NCBI RefSeq assembly: GCF_020217025.1
Contig: NZ_JAIWOF010000187.1
Coordinates: 1-10,000 of the forward strand
DNA from: Flavobacterium sp.
GTDB lineage: Bacteria; Bacteroidota; Bacteroidia; Flavobacteriales; Flavobacteriaceae
Direction: 5' to 3'
DNA length: 10,000 nucleotides
Under the pieces are notes generated by a model. That model saw nothing but the letters and a program-made list of their open reading frames with translations, searched no databases and was not told where the DNA came from. Made by a program: the position numbers and the translations under genes. Below are positions 5,316-10,000 of the stretch, in pieces; within the stretch, counting starts at the first letter, position 1; the number at the start of each line of letters is the position of its first letter.

Positions 5316-6737
5316 TTAATCCTCTCTACTCCCATCATCCGCCATTCGCACCATTTTTGGTGTAAACTTGGCAACTACATCTACCAAATCTTCTTGGGCA
5401 GCCATAACTTGATGAATATCTTTGTAAGCCATTGGTGCTTCGTCTTTTCCTGCGCCAATAAGCGTTACACCATGGTCTTTCAAAATGGCTTGCATTTCGT
5501 TTTTAGTAATGGTTTTAATGGCTTGGGTTCTGCTCATTTGTCTTCCAGCACCATGCGAGGCAGAGTTGATAGCGTTCTCCTCACCTTTTCCTCGCACTAA
5601 AAATCCAGGTGCCGTCATACTTCCTGGGATAATTCCCATCACTCCTTTTGCGGCAGGAGTAGCTCCTTTTCTATGCACAATTACTTCTTCACCATTATAG
5701 GTTTCTTTCCAAGCAAAATTATGATGGTTCTCTACTTTGGCTAAAACAGTTGCTCCCAAAGCTTTTTCCATTTTGGTATGAATAATTTCATGACAAGCCG
5801 AAGCGTAATCTCCCGCCAAATTCATCGCAATCCAATATTCTTGTCCTAAATCAGAACTTAAATCCAAATAGGCTAAGTTTCTGGCTACTTCTGGAAGTTT
5901 ACAAGTTTCTTTAGCAATTTTAGTATAATGTCCAGCAATAGTAGCTCCAAATCCTCTCGAACCTGAATGCGTCAACAAAGCCACATATTTTCCTTTCGGA
6001 ATGTTTAATGCAGCATCATCGGTTGCAAATTCTATAATACCAAATTCCACAAAGTGATTTCCACCACCAGAAGAACCCAATTGCGACCAAGCCTTATCTT
6101 TTAAGTTTTTAATAAAAGTGTGTTCCGCAAACTCATTTCTATCCAAAACTTCATGATTCGATTTGTATTGTCCGTGAAAACCGTGTCCCGCTCCAAATTT
6201 AGAATGGGCAACCAATTCTCTTTTGAATTTTGCTTCATTTTCATAATAAAACAACTCCGGAATATCATAAATCGACAAAGCCATTCTACATCCAATATCC
6301 ACACCCACACCAAACGGAATCACCGCATTATTGGTAGCTAAAACCCCACCAATTGGTAATCCATAACCTTGATGCGCATCAGGCATTAAAGCGCCCGCTA
6401 CCGTAACAGGCAATTGCATGGCAACTTGCATTTGTTTAATAGCGCCTTCTTCAATTTTATCGGCACCATACAAAGCAAAATCAGCTGGATTTGGATTTAG
6501 AGCGATAAAATCTTCTGGTTTTTCATTGGCTTTTTCAATAATAGCTTGTGCTAACTTTCCAAAGATTTTATGTTCTAAAAATGCTTCTGGATTTTCTAAT
6601 ACCAAGGCATAATTCGATACCATTTCTTCTTTAGTCAATCCTGTTCTTTTGGCATTAGCTTTTAAAGCTACACCTATTAAAGATCCTTCTGGATAACCTA
6701 AGGCTAATAAATCGGTTCCGTTAATTTTAGTTTCCAT
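5316..6737 (-). CDS. rtcB: RtcB RNA ligase (3'-phosphate / 5'-OH)
   Basis: The 473-aa protein is full length and has all RtcB signatures: MPDAHQGYGLPIGG (118-131), GVGVDIGC with metal-binding Asp147 and Cys150, GSSGGGNHF (221-229), HSGSRG (257-262), ENHHNF (337-341 region), VHRKGATPA and IPGSM, and SASHGAGR (392-399) whose His395 is the expected guanylylation site. RtcB joins RNA 2',3'-cyclic-phosphate or 3'-phosphate ends to 5'-OH ends using GTP and Mn2+. In bacteria it serves RNA repair, including cleaved tRNA and rRNA. The ATG at 6737 is the only sensible start. A WYL regulator is divergent, as befits a regulated repair gene. The PIN/ATPase operon begins 59 bp downstream on the same strand with no clear terminator between. 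GC at 5401-5460 is 25 of 60, much higher than in the cassette. Confidence 0.96.
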   Translation of the reverse strand: METKINGTDLLALGYPEGSLIGVALKANAKRTGLTKEEMVSNYALVLENPEAFLEHKIFGKLAQAIIEKANEKPEDFIALNPNPADFALYGADKIEEGAIKQMQVAMQLPVTVAGALMPDAHQGYGLPIGGVLATNNAVIPFGVGVDIGCRMALSIYDIPELFYYENEAKFKRELVAHSKFGAGHGFHGQYKSNHEVLDRNEFAEHTFIKNLKDKAWSQLGSSGGGNHFVEFGIIEFATDDAALNIPKGKYVALLTHSGSRGFGATIAGHYTKIAKETCKLPEVARNLAYLDLSSDLGQEYWIAMNLAGDYASACHEIIHTKMEKALGATVLAKVENHHNFAWKETYNGEEVIVHRKGATPAAKGVMGIIPGSMTAPGFLVRGKGEENAINSASHGAGRQMSRTQAIKTITKNEMQAILKDHGVTLIGAGKDEAPMAYKDIHQVMAAQEDLVDVVAKFTPKMVRMADDGSRED

Positions 6738-6781
6738 GACGTTAAATTTATATTTTTTATTTGATTTTTGTTGCTTTCGAG

Positions 6782-6841
6782 AGCCTGATGCATGTCTAAC
6801 GATACATCAGGCTAACTACCCTTTGTTTGATGAAGCAAAGG
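6782..6841. promoter_or_regulatory. two hairpins in the rtcB upstream region
   Basis: AGCCTGATG (6782-6790) and CATCAGGCT (6805-6813) form a perfect 9-bp stem with a 14-nt loop. CCTTTG (6820-6825) and CAAAGG (6836-6841) form a second hairpin. The shared TACGCAA hairpin follows at 6853. They lie 45-135 bp upstream of the rtcB ATG, where its leader or promoter must be; I could not find a TAnnTTTG motif for rtcB. Confidence 0.45.
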
Positions 6842-6852
6842 TTTTACAGAAC

Positions 6853-6871
6853 TACGCAATTATTTTGCGTA
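6853..6871. repeat. hairpin, copy 2 of the TACGCAA element
   Basis: TACGCAA-TTATT-TTGCGTA repeats the core and loop of the element at 628-652, the identical stretch covering at least 20 bp. The right arm contains the TTTG of the WYL promoter, so this copy could also be an operator. Confidence 0.55.
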
Positions 6872-6894
6872 CTAAAAAAAGAATTGTATTTTTG
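6864..6894 (+). promoter_or_regulatory. Bacteroidetes-type promoter for the WYL gene
   Basis: TTTG (6864-6867) is followed after 19 bp by TATTTTTG (6887-6894), an exact TAnnTTTG match with ideal spacing. The TSS would be near 6900, leaving an unusually long leader of about 300 nt before the ATG at 7207, which contains both copies of the duplicated element. Confidence 0.6.
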
Positions 6895-6919
6895 AGTAAA
6901 TTCTGATAATTTAATTTTA

Positions 6920-7011
6920 AAAATTATTCAATCTGTGTTCCAAAAAAATCCGTCACCATTAGCGCTCCGCCTAGGCGGACCCGTTTCATCCGGGTGCCAA
7001 AAACCTGAAAC
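6920..7011. repeat. duplicated intergenic element, copy 1
   Basis: About 92 bp that recur at 7099-7192 with four substitutions and one inserted A over the last 80 bp. This copy carries a perfect 14-bp palindrome TCCGCCTAGGCGGA (6966-6979) and a second short stem ACCCG/CGGGT. It is markedly more GC-rich than the flanking DNA. Confidence 0.8.
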
Positions 7012-7098
7012 TTAAATTTTTAAACATATAAGTCATATAAGGATAAACAAAGTTTAGATTATGCTGATTAAAGTTCATAAAAGATTATAAAGTTTTTT

Positions 7099-7192
7099 AA
7101 AATTTATTAAATCTGTGTTCGAAAAAAAATCCGTCACCATCAGCGCTCCGCCTAGGCAGACCCGTTTCATCCGCGTGCCAAAAACCTGAAAC
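7099..7192. repeat. duplicated intergenic element, copy 2
   Basis: Second copy of the 6920-7011 element, about 180 bp downstream in the same orientation and ending 15 bp before the WYL start codon. Two of its four substitutions break the palindrome (7147-7160, one mismatch) and the ACCCG/CGGGT stem, so only copy 1 keeps both structures. It is followed by CCTGAAACCTGAAAC, a short tandem repeat. Confidence 0.8.
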
Positions 7193-7206
7193 CTGAAACA
7201 AAAAAA

Positions 7207-8241
7207 ATGGCTCAAAATAAAAACGCTCTCATCCGCTACAAAACCATCGACAAATGTTTGCAAAACAACTACCGTCAATGGACATTAGAAGATTTAATGA
7301 ACGCTTGTAGCGAAGCTTTATACGAATACGAAGGCAAGAAAAACCCCGTAAGCAAACGCACCATTCAATTAGATATTCAGATGATGCGTAGCGAAAAGTT
7401 GGGCTACAATGCGCCCATTGAAGTCTATGATAAAAAGTATTACCATTATGCCGATGAAGATTTCTCCATAACCGATATTCCTTTAACCGAAACGGATATT
7501 AATGTATTGAGCGAAACGGTTTCTATGTTGAAGCAATTCAAAGATTTTTCGCTTTTTAATGATGTTTCGGATATCCTACAACGGTTAGAAGATAAAATTT
7601 ATGCCGAGAAATCGCACACCCAACCCGTTATTCATTTGGATAAAAACGAGAGTTTAAAAGGCTTGCATTTTTTGGACGAAATCTATCAAGCCATAGTTAA
7701 AAAAATAGTTTTAGTAATCACTTATAAGTCATTCAAATCCAAAGAAGAACAACAATTTCATTTTCATCCCTTTATCCTGAAAGAATTCAACAATCGTTGG
7801 TTTATTATTGGGCGAAAAAAAGCTAGTCAACCCATCACAAATTTAGCATTAGATCGAATCATTAAGATTGATTACGATTTTCAAATGCCCTTTTTGGAGC
7901 AATCTTTCGATGCTGAAAAATATTATAAAAATGTAATTGGCGTAACTGTAAATTCAGGTTTACAACCTAAACCCATTCAACTTTGGATAGACCAATACAA
8001 TGCACCTTATGTTTTAACCAAACCGCTTCATCGCTCCCAACGATTGCTAAAAGAAAACGAAGACGGAAGTATTATCATCAACCTATTTCTAATTGAAAAC
8101 TACGAAATGGAACGCATTCTTTTAGGCTTCGGAGACGGCTTAGAAGTCCTAAAACCCGAACGTTTGCGATTACGAATGAAAAGTATTTTAGAGAAATCAT
8201 TAAAACGCTATGATGAAAACACAAATATTCAAATTAGCTAA
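7207..8241 (+). CDS. WYL-domain transcriptional regulator
   Basis: The 344-aa protein has the classic three-part build. Residues about 8-70 form a helix-turn-helix (RTIQLDIQMMR is the recognition region). Residues 150-222 are the WYL domain, with HPFILKEFNNRWFIIGR (187-203) holding the signature, here W-F-I rather than W-Y-L. Residues 255-332 are a WCX extension ending in LLGFGDGLEVLKPERLR. WYL proteins bind nucleic acid or nucleotide ligands and act as repressors or activators, often of DNA- or RNA-damage and defence genes. Being divergent from rtcB with 469 bp between, it probably controls rtcB and perhaps the cassette beyond. ATG at 7207 is preceded by an A-rich stretch with no Shine-Dalgarno. 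The family assignment is secure; the target is inferred. Confidence 0.92.
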   Translation: MAQNKNALIRYKTIDKCLQNNYRQWTLEDLMNACSEALYEYEGKKNPVSKRTIQLDIQMMRSEKLGYNAPIEVYDKKYYHYADEDFSITDIPLTETDINVLSETVSMLKQFKDFSLFNDVSDILQRLEDKIYAEKSHTQPVIHLDKNESLKGLHFLDEIYQAIVKKIVLVITYKSFKSKEEQQFHFHPFILKEFNNRWFIIGRKKASQPITNLALDRIIKIDYDFQMPFLEQSFDAEKYYKNVIGVTVNSGLQPKPIQLWIDQYNAPYVLTKPLHRSQRLLKENEDGSIIINLFLIENYEMERILLGFGDGLEVLKPERLRLRMKSILEKSLKRYDENTNIQIS

Positions 8242-8278
8242 ACTTTAATATCTTTTTGTATTTCCTTCTACCTTTCTT

Positions 8279-8349
8279 CCTATGTTGTTCGTATAAACAC
8301 CCCTTTTTACGAAGCGCATAGGAACAACATACGAACAAACTACGAACAA
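8279..8349. repeat. inverted repeat and GAACAA triplet with 11-bp period
   Basis: ATGTTGTTC (8282-8290) is the exact inverse complement of GAACAACAT (8322-8330), and TTCGTA (8288-8293) of TACGAA (8308-8313). GAACAA occurs at 8322, 8333 and 8344, spaced exactly 11 bp. The block lies just downstream of the WYL stop and might fold at the 3' end of its mRNA. Confidence 0.5.
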
Positions 8350-8390
8350 AACCCCTATAATTTGAGGTTGCACCCTTCATTTGGCAACAA

Positions 8391-8430
8391 AAGGTGTCAA
8401 AACCTGTCAAAACCCGTCAAAAGCTATCAA
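8391..8430. repeat. four tandem 10-bp units (GTCAA)
   Basis: Four consecutive decamers of the form AAnCnGTCAA: GTCAA ends at 8400, 8410 and 8420, with the variant ATCAA at 8430. The period is exactly 10 bp and no coding frame passes through it. Confidence 0.75.
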
Positions 8431-8465
8431 ATCGTTCTATTCAACCCTTTAATTTTTATCAGTTT

Positions 8466-8560
8466 AAGTATGCCGAGTGTATGAGGAGTGTATGCGTTAA
8501 GTATGGCTAGTGTATGCTAGAAGTATGGATGAAGTATAGATACAGTATGGATAGTGTATG
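8466..8560. repeat. nine phased GTATG motifs, 11-bp period
   Basis: GTATG starts at 8468, 8479, 8490, 8501, 8512, 8523, 8545 and 8556, with the variant GTATA at 8534, so nine units lie exactly 11 bp apart. The six bases between vary, most often ending in AGT or GAA. Only the pentamer and the spacing are kept, which is unlike a simple slipped-strand repeat and suggests phasing to one face of the helix. Confidence 0.85.
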
Positions 8561-8579
8561 CAAAGAGAATTTTTTTCAT

Positions 8580-8783
8580 TAGTTCTCGATACATTTTAGA
8601 TTTGCAAATCTAAGGCTTTCCAAATCCAAAACACTCGAAGTGACGGTAGAGGAAATATGGAATTAAAAAACATTAAGCTAAGAGCTTAAAAACTATATAA
8701 ACGAAACCTCTCAGTCGTCATTTCGAGTGATTTTTGAAAGGAAAAATGCTAATTTTTGCTTTTAAAAATTGTATCGAGAACTA
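8580..8783. mobile_element. 204-bp inverted-repeat element (MITE- or BIME-like)
   Basis: The ends TAGTTCTCGATACA and TGTATCGAGAACTA are perfect 14-bp inverted repeats. Each leads into an arm of about 65 bp whose inner end matches again: CACTCGAAGTGACG (8632-8645) against CGTCATTTCGAGTG (8716-8729), one mismatch. At the exact centre is the hairpin TTAAGCT-aag-AGCTTAA (8673-8689). The left arm holds an 18-bp palindrome (8596-8613). There is no ORF and I see no clear target-site duplication. It may be a non-autonomous element or two facing REP sequences. Confidence 0.65.
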
Positions 8784-8798
8784 TAGAACCAAAACAAA

Positions 8799-8822
8799 AA
8801 AAGACACCCGAAAGTGTCTTTT
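8799..8822. terminator. bidirectional terminator between convergent genes
   Basis: AAAAGACAC and GTGTCTTTT form a 9-bp stem with loop CCGAAA. A-runs on the left and T-runs on the right make it usable on both strands. On the minus strand it lies 20 bp after the E1 stop codon and ends in seven T residues. Confidence 0.88.
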
Positions 8823-8842
8823 AATAATTTATGATGAATGAA

Positions 8843-10000
8843 TTAATAAGCCAAAAGCTCTTTTAATTCTGTTTCAAATCTACCTTTTGGTAAATATTGA
8901 TCTTCCAACGTCTTCATGAATGGAATCGCTGATTCTAAACTTCCTACTCTTCTTACTGGAGCGTCTAAGTATTCGAAACAGTTTTCCATAATCATAGCAG
9001 AAATATCGCTTGCTACACCACCAAACAAAGTATCTTCTTGTAAAATGATTACTTTATTCGTTTTCTTAACTGAAGCGTAAATTGCATCCCAATCCATTGG
9101 TTGTAAAGTTCTTAAATCTAATAAGTCTGCTTTGATTTCTGGATTTTTAGCCAAAGTTTCTAAAGCCCAATGAACGCCTGCTCCAAATGAAATAATCGTA
9201 ACATCTGTTCCTTCTTTAATTAACGAAGCTTTTCCGAAAGGTAATGTGTAATAATCTTTTGGCACATCTTGATACACACTTCTGTACAATTGCTTGTGTT
9301 CGAAGAATAATACTGGATTTGGATCGTTAATTGCGGTATTCAATAAACCTTTTGCATCGTAAGGAAATGCTGGATAAACTACTTTCAATCCTGGAGTTTT
9401 GGTGAACCAAGCTTCGTTAGTTTGTGAGTGGAAAGGTCCTGCTTGAGTACCACCACCGCAAGGCATACGCACCACCACATCCGACTTTTCTTGCCATCTG
9501 TAATGTTGCTTTGCTAATAAGTTTACGATTGGATTAAATCCGGTTGAAACGAAATCCGCAAATTGCATTTCCATTACCGCTTTAAATCCGTTTATGGATA
9601 ATCCGTTAGCCGCTGAAACTACAGCACTCTCACAGATTGGTGTATTTCTAACTCTTTCTTTTCCAAATTGAGCTACAAAGCCATCGGTAATTTTGAAAGC
9701 ACCACCATATTCGGCGATATCTTGTCCCATGATTACCAAGTTCTCATGGCGTTCCATCGACTGACGTAAACCATTAGAAATCGCATCAATCACACGGATG
9801 TTTTCTGTTTCTGAAGATGGATTGAATTCTTCGAAAGTATAAGGTTGGTAAACATCACCTAATTCCTCTTCTAAAGAAGCTACAATTTCTGGTTCTTCTT
9901 GAACTTTCGCCCAATCCGTATCAATTTCTTTCTTGATTTCAGCTCTGATAGCCTCATCATCTTCATCTGATAAAACTGCCGTAGCTTTTAAGTAATTTCT
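8843..10000 (-). CDS. 2-oxoacid dehydrogenase E1, fused alpha/beta (3' part)
   Basis: The frame is open from the stop at 8843 to the window edge, giving 385 residues; the start lies beyond 10000. The last 316 or so residues are a complete E1-beta chain: a transketolase pyrimidine-binding domain (RVIDAISNGLRQSMERHENL.., ICESAVVSAANGLS, the GPFHSQTNEAWF motif) and a transketolase C-terminal domain (VTIISFGAGVHWALETL.., ILQEDTLFGG). The preceding 69 residues form an acidic linker (SDEDDEAIRAEIKKEI) joined in frame to what should be an E1-alpha. Such single-chain alpha/beta E1 proteins of about 650-700 aa are usual in Bacteroidetes and decarboxylate branched-chain 2-oxoacids or pyruvate with thiamine diphosphate, passing the acyl group to lipoyl E2. 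The substrate cannot be told from this part. GTG at 9793 is an internal codon, not the start. Confidence 0.93.
   Translation of the reverse strand, partial: RNYLKATAVLSDEDDEAIRAEIKKEIDTDWAKVQEEPEIVASLEEELGDVYQPYTFEEFNPSSETENIRVIDAISNGLRQSMERHENLVIMGQDIAEYGGAFKITDGFVAQFGKERVRNTPICESAVVSAANGLSINGFKAVMEMQFADFVSTGFNPIVNLLAKQHYRWQEKSDVVVRMPCGGGTQAGPFHSQTNEAWFTKTPGLKVVYPAFPYDAKGLLNTAINDPNPVLFFEHKQLYRSVYQDVPKDYYTLPFGKASLIKEGTDVTIISFGAGVHWALETLAKNPEIKADLLDLRTLQPMDWDAIYASVKKTNKVIILQEDTLFGGVASDISAMIMENCFEYLDAPVRRVGSLESAIPFMKTLEDQYLPKGRFETELKELLAY

Noticed and set aside
5298..6612. Several plus-strand ORFs and one minus-strand ORF inside rtcB
   Set aside because: All are shadows of a strongly conserved complete rtcB; none has a promoter or recognisable product.
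8466..8560. CRISPR-like array
   Set aside because: Repeat unit is only 5 conserved bases with 6-base gaps; far too short for CRISPR repeats and spacers, and no cas genes are near.
8843..9793. E1-beta as a separate gene starting at GTG 9793
   Set aside because: The frame continues without a stop to position 10000 with a protein-like acidic linker, so it is the C-terminal half of a fused alpha/beta E1.

Overview
The window looks like the chromosome of a low-GC member of the Bacteroidetes, most likely a Flavobacterium or close relative. The signs are AT-rich intergenic DNA, promoter-like pairs of TTTG and TAnnTTTG, a fused alpha/beta 2-oxoacid dehydrogenase E1, and short hairpin repeats of a kind common in that group. 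This placement is inference; no 16S rRNA gene or marker alignment was available.

Layout. Positions 1-1010 hold a minus-strand tRNA cluster. Asn(GTT), Arg(ACG) and Tyr(GTA) are ordinary and well folded. To their left lies tRNA-like DNA with Leu(TAG) and Lys(TTT) anticodon arms whose parts are in an odd order. Each T-arm comes before the D-arm and anticodon arm it appears to pair with, as in circularly permuted tRNA genes. Positions 1021-1306 hold a compact minus-strand transcription unit (promoter, 45-codon ORF or structured RNA, terminator) directly upstream of the tRNAs. Positions 1552-5256 hold a very AT-rich four-gene minus-strand operon: a winged-helix-like protein of unknown function, a P-loop ATPase, a small protein and a PIN-domain nuclease, followed by a possible 33-codon ORF and a terminator. 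This has the look of a defence or toxin cassette, and I do not recognise it as a named system.

Positions 5316-6737 encode the RNA ligase RtcB on the same strand, only 59 bp upstream of the cassette. A divergent WYL-domain regulator lies at 7207-8241. The long gap between the two carries three hairpins, a good plus-strand promoter and a duplicated element of about 92 bp. Positions 8242-8842, between convergent genes, contain three helically phased short-repeat arrays, a 204-bp inverted-repeat element and a bidirectional terminator. The window ends inside a fused E1 alpha/beta 2-oxoacid dehydrogenase gene.

How the parts may work together (inference). RtcB rejoins broken RNA and the WYL protein is a natural candidate to control it. 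The neighbouring PIN nuclease is a potential RNA cutter, and the tRNA-like array is a potential RNA substrate. The neighbourhood therefore has an RNA cutting and repair theme, but nothing in the sequence proves a functional link. PIN enzymes usually leave ends that RtcB does not join.
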